NCBI RefSeq assembly: GCF_026914265.1
Contig: NC_069129.1
Location: 25,527,650-25,591,649 of the forward strand
From: Mya arenaria
Lineage: Eukaryota > Mollusca > Bivalvia > Myida > Myidae
Reading direction: 5' to 3'
Length of the DNA: 64,000 nucleotides
The first letter of the stretch is position 1; the number at the start of each line of letters is the position of its first letter. Positions 35,543 to 47,900 of this stretch are shown here, piece by piece. Under the pieces are notes generated by a model. The model searched no databases. It saw only the letters and a list, made by a program, of their open reading frames with translations, and had not been told where the DNA came from. The translations under genes and the position numbers were made by a program.

Positions 35543-36333
35543 AAGTCCCTTACAAGACAAGCACATTAACCATTTACATGTTGGAACACTATAATGGTGC
35601 AAGACCTGCATTAGAGTCCATTCAGATCCAAGATAAATTTTTAGTTACATATATATTTATTTTACATATAAATATATTTATTTATATATATAATGATTTT
35701 AAATCGATCAAATACATATTATGATTTCAAATTGATCAATTTAATATCTATATAATCAATAGTTATCAGAACAGCACCAAAAAAAATTTCATCTGAACTA
35801 CATCACACTCCAAGATTTTTTCACCAAACTATTGCTTCGTCATTTCAGTAGATACTAAACAAACTCATTTTTTTAGTCTTTTACATTCACAAAACTAACA
35901 TGATTAAATTCATCTATAATCAAGATAGCTGCATACTTATTCAACGTCAGTGTTCATTATTGTGTACATTTTTTTGAAACTTTTGCAAAAGTGATAACAA
36001 TAACCTTGAACTTCAACATACATAATGATATAAACTATAAAATAACAGACATGGGTCCATTTTCTGTGACTGAATGTGACTGAAAATAGAATGTCAACGT
36101 CCATTGTGCAACATGTTTGAGGGTTGTTAGATCTTTTAAGGAAAATCTTAGTTTCTTTTTAGTAGCATATATTTCAATGGATGCCAAAACTGGCAGTTCA
36201 TATTGAAAGAGTTTCATGATTGTTAGCCAATCACAGAAATAAACATGGACACAAACATAAATACAACCAGGAGTTTTAGTCCTTAATACAACATTTACTT
36301 AGTATACTATTTGTCCACTAGTAGATTTGTATA
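35543..36333. other. Shared duplicated DNA downstream of RMDN1-like exon, copy A
   Basis: Aligns with 58936-59667 throughout (for example 'acactataatggtg', 'ctatataatcaatagttatcagaacagc'). On the minus strand this would be 3' untranslated or flanking DNA of the RMDN1-like gene. No separate gene is seen. Confidence 0.6.
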
Positions 36334-36426
36334 TCAATCTCTTGTTTTTCGTCCAGCACCTGAGGTCAGCATGGCCAATAACTGCTTGGCTTCGGCATTG
36401 CAAAAGCTTTTTACATATATATTGGC
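36334..36426 (-). CDS. RMDN1-like gene, terminal exon, copy A
   Basis: Minus-strand exon from an acceptor TTTCCAG|GCC to TGA at 36334-36336. The encoded tail ends NAEAKQLLAMLTSGAGRKTRD. This fits the C-terminus of regulator of microtubule dynamics proteins (human RMDN1 ends ...EAAQLLTSFSEKN), which are TPR-containing proteins. Compared with copy B (59668-59736) this exon has 24 extra bases just after the acceptor, which add eight codons without breaking the frame. It joins the exon at 39200-39336 in phase 0. Upstream exons were not found in the window, so this may be a 3' gene fragment created by the duplication. Confidence 0.7.
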   Translation of the reverse strand, partial: ANIYVKSFCNAEAKQLLAMLTSGAGRKTRD

Positions 36427-36779
36427 CTGGAAACAACAAAACATTAAGAAATATATAAATAATAATATCTTTATTGTATTAATTACACTTGCATGTCACA
36501 TTCAAACAATTAAACATTCTACATGTCAATACATTCATCAATTATCAACTACACACATTCGACATATAGTAATAACTGCCTGGTCCGGACCGACTTAGTT
36601 TCCAAACTTTTAGAAGCCCTGGAAATAAGTTATTTTCATTCAGCCTCATCGATATGCAATAGCATAAATTATTTTCAATACTTTAAGGGCCTATATGTAA
36701 AGGCATGAAAACAACTTCATTAAATTTTGTTTGTTTTTACAAATAAAGAAATAATAACAGGTTGAATAACACCTTTTAA

Positions 36780-37119
36780 GGCTCACTCTCACAGATTGAT
36801 TGTTTTGACAACTTTCCATTTTTGTCTTGAAATGTGAATTTTTTTGCATAAATGTCTGGAAACTAGTGATATAAGACTGCTGACAAAGGAGCAGATCACA
36901 GTTTTCATATTTCTATTTAAAAATTGATGTTTTATGGCTAAACGCTTTACAAACGCTTTAATACTTAAATGATTTTTTTGGCAGTTTACTGAACAATTAA
37001 GATCTGTTCTCTTTGTGAGATATTGTTAGACCTGATCTGATTGAATTAAAGGCACTGATGCCAAAATAAGCTGATTCTAAGAAAAAAGGCTACAACTGTC
37101 AATTTGTGAGAGTGCATGT
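36780..37119. mobile_element. TTAA-target MITE, copy 2
   Basis: A 340-bp relative of the element at 21417-21735, with ends GGCTCACTCTCACA and TGTGAGAGTGCATG[T] and TTAA on each side (36776-36779, 37120-37123). The duplicate locus has the empty site 'cctcttaaaaatg' near 60020, so insertion followed the segmental duplication. Confidence 0.85.
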
Positions 37120-37319
37120 TTAAAAGCTTCTCATTACCCTGCAAAACGGTCAACAAAAGTGACAGCCTTCTTCTAAATGTAATTCAAAATTGAATAACAA
37201 CTAACATTCAAAAGTTCAATGTTTACAAATTATGTGATGGTATTCAATAAGCAAATTAAGTTTATGTTATGGTCATACATCATATACTTTATTCACTCTA
37301 TTGGTAAGTTATAAATAGC

Positions 37320-37555
37320 AACTAATCGGATTAGCTACATTCCTCTAATACCCAATTAAGACCGATATTGAATACCAGCTCATGTCTTTCTTCATTTTAA
37401 ACTTTCAACATCATTTTTATGGGTTTTTTTTATTTCGAGAGGCAGACAAAATCGATTAGCTACATAATGCTTTAAGACCCAATTAAGACCAATATTGAAT
37501 ACCAGGCCATGACTTTTTTTCATTTTGAACTTTCAAAATCATTTTTATTTAGATG
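37320..37555. repeat. ~134-bp local tandem duplication
   Basis: Two copies of 'gattagctacat...acccaattaagaccRatattgaataccag..catg..ttt..tcatttt.aactttcaa.atcatttttat' start near 37328 and 37456. The copy-B intron has only one version (about 60196-60250). Confidence 0.8.
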
Positions 37556-37689
37556 TGGGGGGAGATTATGTCCACCTATACAAAAATGAGTGGGAGGGAT
37601 TTTTCCGAGCGAGGGACCAAAGAAATAAGGCATTTTTTCTGATGTCAGTCATGTCACCAATGAGTCAGGTTCAAAATAATAAATTACAA

Positions 37690-39085
37690 GAGCTGTCGTA
37701 AGACAGCGCGCTCGACTACGCCGCTTTGACTTAGAATTGAATACAATAACGATGTAATATGTGCCTGTCAAAAGCAATCAAATTAAAAAGTGAACAAGAA
37801 TCGCGATGTTTAAAAAAACCGGATCTTTAATAATTGGCAGAAGAGATGCAGTTTCAACTGCTTTCTCCTATTGTTTGTAACAGTGACCTTGACCCTAAGG
37901 GCCCAAAACACAATCCCATGGAAGTCCTCCATAAACTCTTCCTACATATCAAGTTTGGTCATAGTATGTCAACCATAACTAAAATAGCAATCTATTTTAA
38001 GTAACAGTGACCTTGACACTAGGGGCCAAAAGGCAATCCAATAAAAGCTCTGCAAACACTTGTCATATATACCAAGTTTGGTCACACTATGTAAACCCTT
38101 ACTTGAGTTATTCAGTACTAACCATTTTTTAGCAACAGTGACCTTGACCTAGACTATAACTCTCGGGGCCCAAAACACAATGTCAGGAAAGGTCTATATA
38201 AACTCTTCCTGTATACGAAGTTTGGTCACAATATGTAGACCCTTACTTAATTTATTTAATACCAACCCTTTTTCTATTAATAGTAACCTTGACCTTCATC
38301 CTAGGGACCTCAAATGGATTCCCATAAAAGGTCTCCATAAATTCTTTGTATATACTTTATCTCTTTATGTCAAACCTAGCTAAATTTATTCGATACATAA
38401 GGTAACTTTGACGCTGCCCTCCCACCAGCACGCCCGAACAATGGCGCAAGTCATTCAAATAAGTTGTTTTCCCTTTATAAAAATGTGCTTGTCAAAAGAA
38501 ATTTAAAAAAATAAATAAAAAAAGATCAATCAAGGCCCATAATTTGTATTAAGGGTTCAAATAGGGTATTGTGACCTTATTGTAAGATGGTCATCATTAA
38601 TTGTGCGAAGTATTAAGTGCATTGAATGAAGGGTATATAAGTGTTTTTTTTTATTAAAATACCAACTTGCCCTAAAACTTTAACCTGCCCTAAAGCTTTA
38701 ACTTATGTCAATCACGGGTCATACTTGTATTAAGGTTAATATGGAGTTATCTAACCTCATTGTGTGATAGTCTTGAACTATTGTGTGAAGTAAGTCAATT
38801 GAATGAAGGGTATAGAAGTTATCAATAAATATCCCAACCTGCCCTAAAACTTTAACCTAAGTACCATAGTCAATCAGGGGCCATAATTTGTATAAAAGAT
38901 AATATGGAGTTATCTAACCTCATTATGTGATGGCCCTGAACAAGTATTAAGTCAATTGAATGTAGGGTATTGGACTTATAAGTGAAAATCCCAACCTGCC
39001 CTAAAACTTTAACCAGACGCCGACGCCGACGCTGGGTAGAGTAGTATAGCCGTCCTTATTCTTCGAAAAGTCAAGCTAAAATTTC
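37690..39085. repeat. Interspersed repeat with two tandem cores (pearl-like)
   Basis: Begins 'acaagagctgtcgtaagaca' and 'gcgcgctcgactacgccgct' and ends 'gacgccgacgccgacgctgg' and 'gtatagccgtccttattctt'. The first core (37865-38350) has about four units built on 'aacagtgaccttgacc', 'gggcccaaaacacaat' and 'aagtttggtca'. The second (38527-39010) has three ~165-180 bp units (see findings). These conserved flanks with tandem cores resemble bivalve pearl/Helentron-associated elements by layout. No protein is encoded. Absent from the copy-B intron. Confidence 0.6.
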
Positions 39086-39199
39086 AATGCACAGCGAAAA
39101 TCGCGTATTTGGGCCTTTTTAACGATTTGAAACGATTAATTGGTGTGGTGCGCTCAAAGACCATCCACACTCAACAACCAAACCGATAAGATTTCCTAC

Positions 39200-39336
39200 C
39201 CTTCTGTCATCCGGTGTGTTCATGGGGTAGTAGTCCCTGCAGCGGCTCAAATACAGGTACGCTATTTTATTATCCTGTAGCTTAAGATAGGTCTTTCCCA
39301 ACATCAGGAGATTCATACTGTAGAAGTTGGGCTCAG
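39200..39336 (-). CDS. RMDN1-like gene, penultimate exon, copy A
   Basis: On the minus strand, acceptor TTTTTTGTAG|CT to donor AGG|GTAGGA. It encodes EPNFYSMNLLMLGKTYLKLQ, then DNKIAYLYLSRCRDYYPMNT, then PDDRR. Human RMDN1 has a closely similar stretch (DPNFYSKNLLLLGKTYLKLH ... AKDYPAHTEEDKQ), so the family call is firm. RMDN proteins associate with microtubules and have TPR-like helices; this exon is the last TPR-like unit. It begins in phase 1 and ends in phase 0. One extra tyrosine codon relative to copy B keeps the frame. The preceding exons are not visible between here and 49 kb. Confidence 0.8.
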
Positions 39337-39339
39337 CTA

Positions 39340-39915
39340 CAAAAAAGGGGAAGATAAGTATTATAGTGGTAATGGTAGAATGCGTTCAGCTTGGGTAGCA
39401 TAAAGTTATGAAAGAGTTAATGTTGAGCTTGTAAGTTTTTGAATTATGTTATAAGATATTTTTTTATTTGGCCGCGAATTATTTTATTCCTCTGCAAAAT
39501 AAATAGAGCTTCAAAGGGAAATAAACGGGGATGAACGCTTTGGTTGTAACGCCGTTTTGGATTGGTTCTGGATATAATGCTACCCAATCGACAATGCACG
39601 TTTTGCAAGGTCATTTTCTTTTCAATATATAAATAACAAATAAAAATGTAATAATTAAGACCACTACAGTACCAAATAGTTTTAATTACAATGTATATTA
39701 TCAACTTAACAACATTTACAACACTTCTTCATGCAAACAAACATTCAATTTTCCCCATTTATGACACCAAATGTACGGGGTCGATAATGTTCTTAACAAT
39801 GATACTAAATTGCATTTAGTTGCTCAAACGACATGATATTGTACAATGGTACATGTTTATTTACCAGAGACACGAACTAGTAAAAAATGGAAATAAATTA
39901 TTGAGAATGATAAAA
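39340..39915. other. End of duplicated block A
   Basis: Similarity with copy B persists to about 39430 and resumes at 39715-39910 (partner 61895-62090, 'aaacaaacattcaattttyccc', 'ggggtcgataatg', 'cactagta'). The middle section (39445-39710) is specific to this copy. No gene is supported. Confidence 0.55.
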
Positions 39916-42690
39916 TGAGATAACAGAAAAGATAATTTGGTTGTGATTACTTTCCCTTGTGTATTTATCGCGATTTGAATTACTTTGCCTATCTGGAAAT
40001 TAAAATGCAATTCAAGTGTTTATATGAAATATATATTGTTCAAACTATATAACAGTCCTTCAATCCATATCTAAAGAGTTCACCTTGAAAATAATACATG
40101 TACATGGAAAAGAAATTCTGTCGTGTGCTTTTTTGTATGGGTGTATTTTTGTGATTCCTTTATATCATGAATGAAGAACTTGGCTTAATAACTATACGCA
40201 TAATGGTGACATGTCTTGAGCCTGTTGACACAAACATAATGTTCTTCGATGAAATTGCAGAACAAACAGATTTATTGAATTGATATCCCCCCCTGCCAGA
40301 TAAGGCAAAGAAGATGGCATGGATATCACGTGTTGGTGAAATATTCCAAACAAAACATGGAATATGGCTGCAGAGTGATGGATTCTATTGAACATTGGAT
40401 ATAAGCTACGAGTTTGTTCGCAATTGTTTAAAACAAAAGCATATCGTATATTGTGTAGCATTTAGATTTGACCTAGTATCCACAGTTTAAAAAAGGCTGA
40501 CCTATCAGGACCTACATTTAGTTTGGACATGATTTATGAAAGATTTGACCTAGTAACCTAATTGATTACCTCCTGACCCAAGTTTCAAAATAGTCATTGA
40601 TTTAAACCAGTTTTAAACAAAAACTAGATTTAATTAAGTCCAGATTGGGTCAGAAATATTGCAAAAGTATAGCCTCTTGAGTCTTTTAAGCCTTCGGTTC
40701 AGCTGGAGATAATAACATGGAGCTAAGCAACACATGGAGCCTGCAACACTACACTTAAGCATGGTTAACCTCTATAGTAAGTTCTATAGTAATGCATGGT
40801 AAATATACAGCTCTGATAATATCAGCAAATGCCAGTCCTATCAACAGTACTCATTTTGAAATTTAACGTTTACAATCATTTCAACCCTTGACCTTTTGGC
40901 GTGACCTTGACCTTTTAACTACAGACCTGGGTTTAATGCTCGACACGCCACCTCATTATGATTTTTTGAAAGTCCTATAATAAATGGTCAAGATGCAGCC
41001 CAGACAACTATTGCGACAACTATGCCTCACTCACCGCAAGCGTGCTGGACAAAATGGGTGCAAAATACAATCTTATGCAAGAAAAACAGGCAGTGGGCGG
41101 TGTACTTTTAATATATATGCCAACCTTTGTGGGCATTAAAATAACCCCTCATAGGCAAAAAATGGCTAATATTGGCTGTGGTTATTTTATGATGTTGTCG
41201 GGAAACTCCAAACAAACTGTTGATTAATTGTGCCCTCAGGGGCCATGACTTTTTTAGAGAATATAAAATGTCAAACAAATTGCAAGTGCCAAGCTAAAAC
41301 CCTTCCTATGAAGTTTCATGTGTTTGTGCAATATGTTTGCCATAACTCTAAGTAAATGAAGTGGAATTGTACACCAATTGTAGTTGCACAAGTTTCATTG
41401 CTGACCGAAATTCCGATGAAGTTTTAAGTGTGAAGGTGCAAAATTTATTGAGCTACGTGCGATAAGATGTGTTCACACCATTTTATATCAAGGGCCATAA
41501 AAGAAGTCAAAACGTTTGAGGTGCAAAATTTATCATTTGGATCAACATTCCTATGAAGTTTCATGGATGTTGTTGCAATAAATTATGAGTAACAAGTGAC
41601 AAAATATTTTGTGATGTGACTTGATGTGACATGGCGGGAAATTTCATCTCCTATATAGAATATATGTACCGAGGGGTATTATATCTGCCTTAACCACATG
41701 ATGGCTTATAATCAAAATCAAGCATAAACAATAGTCAGAGATTGGGTTTTCGTACATATATTACCTTTTAGTGTATTAACACATGCATTAATAGCAGTTT
41801 AAGAATTGAAATTGTAAAGTAAAAGAAATAAATTTTCAATGTTGTTATGATTTTCACCCTTTAAGAGTATGTTTTTTTTGGGGGTTTTTTTCCTTTTATT
41901 TGTTTTCGACCACCTGGTGGACATTTTCAAAAATTCTTGTAAACTAAAATATAAAAAGGAGTGGCTTAAATTATATGCCTGGAATAGCAGATGTTGCATA
42001 CTTTATCTATCTTTGTCACTAAGGGACACAATGCCTGATATACTACAGTCTAGCTCCACATTGTAGTTATTCATACTGAATATTATGTTTTATTAAACTT
42101 TATGTCTGTAGTAATGTATTTAATTTAATACTAGGGTATGAATTAATTAGCATGTTACTTCATTTAAGATCTTATAAATCGAACCCATTTCGTAAAAACC
42201 AACAACGTAACAGCATAGACATTAAAATATATATTAAAACTGAATGGATATCCAATAGACGTTGACGAAGTCTTAATTGAGTCACCCGTACACATGTACT
42301 GCACGATAATATTGCGATGTATTAAATATTGCTTTGTACTCAAATAGAACTTGCACTGAGTCATACGGAGTTGACAGACGATGAAACAAAACACTAAGTT
42401 CATGGCCATCAGAATTTTTTTCTACCTGCTAGAACGCATTTTGTGGTTTAAGCCTTTTAGCAATTTCCTTTTCCTTTTCGCCGAATGACACCCGGAAGGA
42501 AATTTTAAAAATAGATACAAATCAGATATCCAAAAGGAAAATATGACCTATATTTTTCATTAATTCTGACAGTTATGACTTAGTTTCAATATTTATTTAT
42601 GAAATACTTTAATTGTTTATGGCATAACTATCGAAAAAATGAAGTTGTATATATCTTGTCTGGTTTACACATTCACTTTCAAGTATGGAT
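39916..42690. other. Unique spacer with degenerate tandem-core repeats
   Basis: About 40670-41000 resembles 60275-60560 (order: atggagc/ggtgcaatgg, catgcaacactac, cagtactcattttgaaattta, gaccttgacct). About 41270-41600 carries two or three diverged units with 'cctatgaagtttcatg' and 'gaggtgcaaaattta'. Both look like fragments of pearl-type repeats. The short open frames here have no family features. Confidence 0.45.
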
Positions 42691-42699
42691 AACATGTAA

Positions 42700-43860
42700 C
42701 AAATAAAAGGATACCATTCAGAGGTTGATCTCTATACAACCGTCAACACTGACATTTAATTCTATACAGTTATAAGGTATCTATGTCGTAAATTATTTCA
42801 ACATATTTTGACACGATGTCTTAGCATACTTATTATATGGAAGACCAAAAACCATAATGTATATAGTCTGACTTGATTCAATTTTGAATTAAACACTAAA
42901 CAAAACAACAAACAATACATACATTAGACTATATACAGTTATGAACCGGAAAGACAATGAACTCTTTCCAGTTCTTTGCACTCTTTACTGTAAAGTGTCA
43001 AATCTACAGCTGCTATTCATTAACAGTTATTAATTGGACACTACCACAGACGTCTCATAGAACAAACATCGCACCCTAAACAGTTCCTTATTGAGCACGT
43101 TACAAATGTTCACAGATAGAAAAGACATTGGACTATATACAGTTATAAATTAGACATTTTACAGATTACCAATAGGTAAAGCATTGGACACAACTGAGTA
43201 CACAGTTACAAATTAGACACTAAATCAACGGCAAATATGATAGACAATAAACTCTATACAGTTACATATTGAACACTGCATAGACATAACCTCATTTTAC
43301 ATACATTGGACTCTATACAGTAACAAATTAAACAGACATTTACTCTAAACATATATAAATAGACACGTTGCAAATGTTCAATAGAACAAACATTGGACTC
43401 TACTGAGTGTACAATTATGAATTGGTCACTTTTTCAACGACCAATATGACACACAATAGACTCTATGAGTTATGAATTAAATACTATGAAAACGTACCGC
43501 CATAGTACAGACATTGGCCTCTATTTATTTATGAATTAGGCTCTTTACAGAACGAAACATAGGGCATACATTGGATTCTGTACAGTTATTTAATGAACAC
43601 TTTACATACGAATCCCTGTAGCATGACAGCGGACTGTATACAGTAATTAACTGAACACTTTACATAAGTCCCCATACAGCATTGACATTGGATTCTATAC
43701 ATTATGTTATTGAACATTTTACAGGCGTATCCATATAGCACAGACATTGGACTCTCTACAGTATTCTATTGAACATTTTACCTACGTACCTATACAGCAC
43801 AGACATTTGACTCTATGGAATCTTTACAGACCACCAATAGGCAATATACATGTATGTAAA
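42700..43860. repeat. Diverged ~60-bp minisatellite
   Basis: A run of imperfect units built on 'acattggactctatacagttataaattagacacttta' (described, about 60 bp apart). Examples start near 43126, 43195, 43250, 43306, 43390, 43506, 43572, 43632, 43685 and 43745. Around fifteen or more units can be traced. No coding frame persists through it. Confidence 0.75.
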
Positions 43861-44132
43861 ATTCGAGTGTTTGCATGGTGAATAAGAACATTGACAAAAT
43901 CTGTACTCTACTGTAAGTTTGAGTTACATACCTTGTTACTTTCATTTTTATGTCAAAGGAGTAAACTATCTTCGGATGTGATGTTTATCTCATTTTATGT
44001 ATCCAAAATGATATTAATCCACATTTTAGACACAAAAATTGAGCAAAACGCCGTTGGATTCGGACATCGACACAGTTGTTTACCGCTCATGTCAGGATTA
44101 TCACTCATTGTGTGTGCTTTTTCTGTAGATGC

Positions 44133-44960
44133 ATATTGGTTGGAGAGCAGTAGCCGGCAGTTTTTGCATGTTTTGCAAGATTTTCTCGGTAGATCGAAAT
44201 GTAACGGAAATAATACTTACATTTTATTAAACTAGGGGTCAAGGCCTACTGACTTATTATGTTAAAATTTGTGTCGTCACGAAGCGCGTGCCTAATTGGG
44301 ACCACAAATGGGGTAATCAATTAGTGCCAATTTACGGATTATGAGAAGCAGTACCCGGCAGTTTTATTTCAGTACCTCTCCTTGACTATAAAACCGATAT
44401 TTATCGGCTTATTAAGAATAATTTCCCCATGGGGCGCCTCTATTGAACAGGGAAGTAATACTGGTAACCCAGCGCTGGAGTAGTCTCTATTTAACAACGC
44501 GTCTAAAACCACACCATGGATACATTAAATTTTGAATATGTCTCAATATTGTTTGAAAGCGATTGACGGGCAATATGAAAATATCATTTCAACAGGCTTT
44601 TTTAAAAGTACATTTTGCTGTGATTCGTCGACGAATAATCGTTCATAACCAACACTTGACTGTCGGTAAATGCTAGTGCTATAATTAGATATGCAAATTT
44701 ATTCAATTGCGCATGCGCAGTAACATTCACGTGAGCATCCCCCACGAGAAAGTTGGCGAACTTTTTGACATTTCCAATACTTTTTGTAAATAAAATATTT
44801 AAACGTACGCTTTGTGTTGGATTCGATGCAAATGGTGTTGCTTGGATACGATTCTTTTTACCATTCTCACCTTTTTTAAGAAGATTTAAAAATAAAACAC
44901 GAATAAAAAGCGATTGCCGGCTACTGCTTTCCGCCGGCTACCGCTCTCCAACCAGTATCT
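44133..44960. mobile_element. 0.83-kb foldback element with AGCAGTAGCCGGCAG motifs
   Basis: The left arm 'attggttggagagcagtagc' plus 'cggcag' (44135-44160) is found in inverse at 44933-44958 ('ccgccggctaccgctctcca' plus 'accagt'). The submotif GCAGTAGCCGGCA appears again in inverse at 44915-44928 and as a variant at 44347 (gcagtacccggcag). No transposase frame. Superfamily unknown. Confidence 0.65.
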
Positions 44961-47900
44961 GTATAAATACGCAATTTATTGTAATCACTTGTGAAAACGA
45001 TTGTCAAAAACATTACCTAGATATTTTGCATGCAACATTGATCTTTGTCTAAAACGGAGCAGTCAACTGGCCGTAGTCAACAGTTCCACGTTTTACTTTA
45101 CGACATAACCGGAACCTTATGACTGTATAGAGTCCAACGTCAGAGTGATGATATAAGACGAAAATGAACCGCGAGCAATTTAGGGAATATCAATTTTAAC
45201 CAAACGTTATAGCGTAAGTATAGATCTAGGACAACGCTTGCTGTTACAGGCATAACTTTTAAACACGTCAGGCAGTCATTGGAGCCACAACATTTTGTAA
45301 TTTGTCGAAAATGCCTCAACGCGTTATTATGCAAGTTACCATGGAAGCCAAGACAACAGACAAGATGGCAGCCATTTTCTAAGCCCATGACTCTACTTAA
45401 ATGTATAATTTTTGCCATAATGTGGTACATTTGGCATTGAAAAGTCCAAATTAAAGTTGCACATACATTTGTTTGGCTCCAAATGGGTTTTATGCTTGAC
45501 AACATTTTGTTTATTTTGACGCGTTGTATATTAGAACTGCTGATGAATTTGTTTTGTCCTGTATGGGTTTTACGCTTGTGCAGAATTTACCTTATTTGAA
45601 AACTTAATTAAGCTGCATATTAGTTTATTTTCTTCCGAGTGTTAATGAGCCATGTAATAGTATGTTTGATCCTAGATTAGCTTGATAAATTGTAGTACAT
45701 TTATTGAACATTGACTTGGCTTGAGTAGTACCTCTTTTGGCTTTGTTTGACAGTAAATGGTTTCAAATATAGCCAAATTGTGAGTATGTACTTTGTAGAG
45801 GGCCCATAGAGCACAAAAATGGTAGTTTTGCACCAAACAGAGTAACAAAAGTTTTACTGAATACAAGGTAGACCTACGAAGAGTCAGTCTCGGATGATTG
45901 TTAGGCAGAGGAGTTCTGAAATAAGCTCTAGCTTGGCTTTGTTAGAACCTGTCGTTTTTTTATAATGAGTTCGCTTGACTAAAACTACAATAGAAATTAT
46001 TGCAGAAACCCTCTGTCCTAAGAAACATACAATATGGGCTTTATATTGCAATCATGTAAATTGTTATTGGGGACCAATTGTATCAATTATCAGAATGCTA
46101 ATCTTAACGTATTTAAATATGTTTATTGTTACTATGTCTTTTTATTCACATGATATCTACTTACTTGAATGTTTGACCTCTCTTTAAATAATTTGTGTCT
46201 TCACTGTTTCATATTGTACTTTATTATATGGCTATAAATGTGCATATGCTGAATAACGATAGGTTATGCTACGTATCTAAAAAATACGTTTTTATATTGG
46301 CTGGGGCTCTGAGCCAAATTGTAGTAATTCGATATCTGTATTAAAATTGTATTTTACACGTTGTGGATGGCTTAACACTTATAAATTAAACCCGAGCCGA
46401 AATGCATTTGGGTTATTTGGAAGTAAAGTATAAACACACTAGATTTGTAAAGCACTTGATTAAATTGATAATTCCGACTGAATGGGCTCATATTAATCTC
46501 ACAAAAATCGTATACGCTCGCTTATAGAGGACTGGATTGGCTATTGTAGGAACATTTGAATCATTTGAAGTATTGATATGTGAATAGAGATTTAAAAGTT
46601 ATTAAAACCGTTCTGTGATTTTAGTATGACACGACTTTTTTCATATAAAATCTAGCCAAAAATATTAAGTAATAACAGTCAATATTGGTTAAATTTGCAT
46701 TTTGAAATTGGTTTGGTAAGCGAGAAATAATATTATTTACGTGAAAGTGACCCGGACATTGAAAAAGCCAGTAACACTTTAAATCGTCCAAGTTTCCTTT
46801 TACTTAAATGCACCGTTAAGTAAATTAAGCACTTTGTGAAACAGATACATGGTTCCTATGACTTGTCCGAAAATGTAGTATTTGTCTTTTCGTCTTCTTT
46901 TTTAAAGGGATTCGCTCATATTTATGCAAAAAGCTGCAGAAACAAGCTCAGAAGCAAAACGTTTAAACATAAACCCGGTTAAATGGCACTGGGTTAAGTG
47001 CATACATACTAAATATAAAAAGAACTAGGTATGTTTATCAAGAGTGAGGTACCGCCTTGGAACGGTCAGTAAAATGTAAATTTACTTTTTTGGCACCATT
47101 AAAGTTCAGTGAAATAAATTTAAAAAAAACTCTCGAAATTCAAATTGCCAACTTTGTACCACATTCTACAAGCGTCGTCATATATTCTGATTTACTGGGG
47201 TGCAAACCCTCGCCAGAACAGTCAAGGAAATATTGAAAACTGACATCAAAACCTCAAGCCCACAAGGACTCATACACCAAGAGAAGGATAACTTAACCTT
47301 TAAGCCTTTTGTTGTATCGCGTTACTAACGCTATTTAAAATCGTGGACTTCAAAAAAAATATTGAGCATATATCAGCATTTGTTGAAGGGTTCCAGCCGT
47401 CAAAATCTAAGTTTAAACACTCCTTATGATTTGCCACCCTTTATTTCGTCATACAAAAAAAGCATTTTATAAAATCATGAGCGAGTCACTTAAGTGTTTA
47501 ACTGTCATTATCTTAACAGACTTCCGCCATTGGTGTCTTTCTTCATACGCGTGTATGCATAAGTAATTCTCGCTGTAGATGTCACCCACGGTATTCATTC
47601 TAACCTGTTTTGTAACATAGCTTCACGGTGATAAAAATGCTTGTACATAGTGAATATGGCTTGAGCATTAATGTCATGGACAGCACTATATCTCCTCTTT
47701 TTTAACCGATCTTGAACTGTCTGTAGGAATATTTTGCAAGTTTTATAATGTTTGTGAACAATGTCCCAACAGCTTAAAAATGCTTTATCTAGGCGTATAA
47801 GAATACTAATAATACAAATGCATATCCTTGAACATTGCATACATGAGTGCCCATGGTAAATACGAGTGTCACTGTGCTATTTCATCTCATCAAAACAACC

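Larger units (their letters stand above)
36430..39199 (-). other. Last intron of RMDN1-like gene, copy A, with copy-specific insertions
   Basis: Much longer (2.77 kb) than the copy-B intron (1.18 kb). The difference is due to the MITE at 36780-37119, a local ~134-bp tandem duplication (37320-37555) and the repeat at 37690-39085. Flanking parts align with 59740-60250 and 60780-60914. Confidence 0.65.

Noticed and set aside
35251-35611. Overlapping open frames on both strands rich in G, P, W and H (87 aa on minus, 81 aa on plus)
   Set aside because: They arise from the CCCATATGGG / GGGNCCC palindrome array, which reads open in several frames. Composition is purely repeat-driven.
43891-44235. 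114-aa plus-strand open frame
   Set aside because: It runs into the foldback arm at 44133 and has no family features.
45140-45505. 121-aa minus-strand open frame with several cysteines
   Set aside because: Overlaps a segment similar to 19.2-19.4 kb where no equivalent frame exists; no domain is recognisable.
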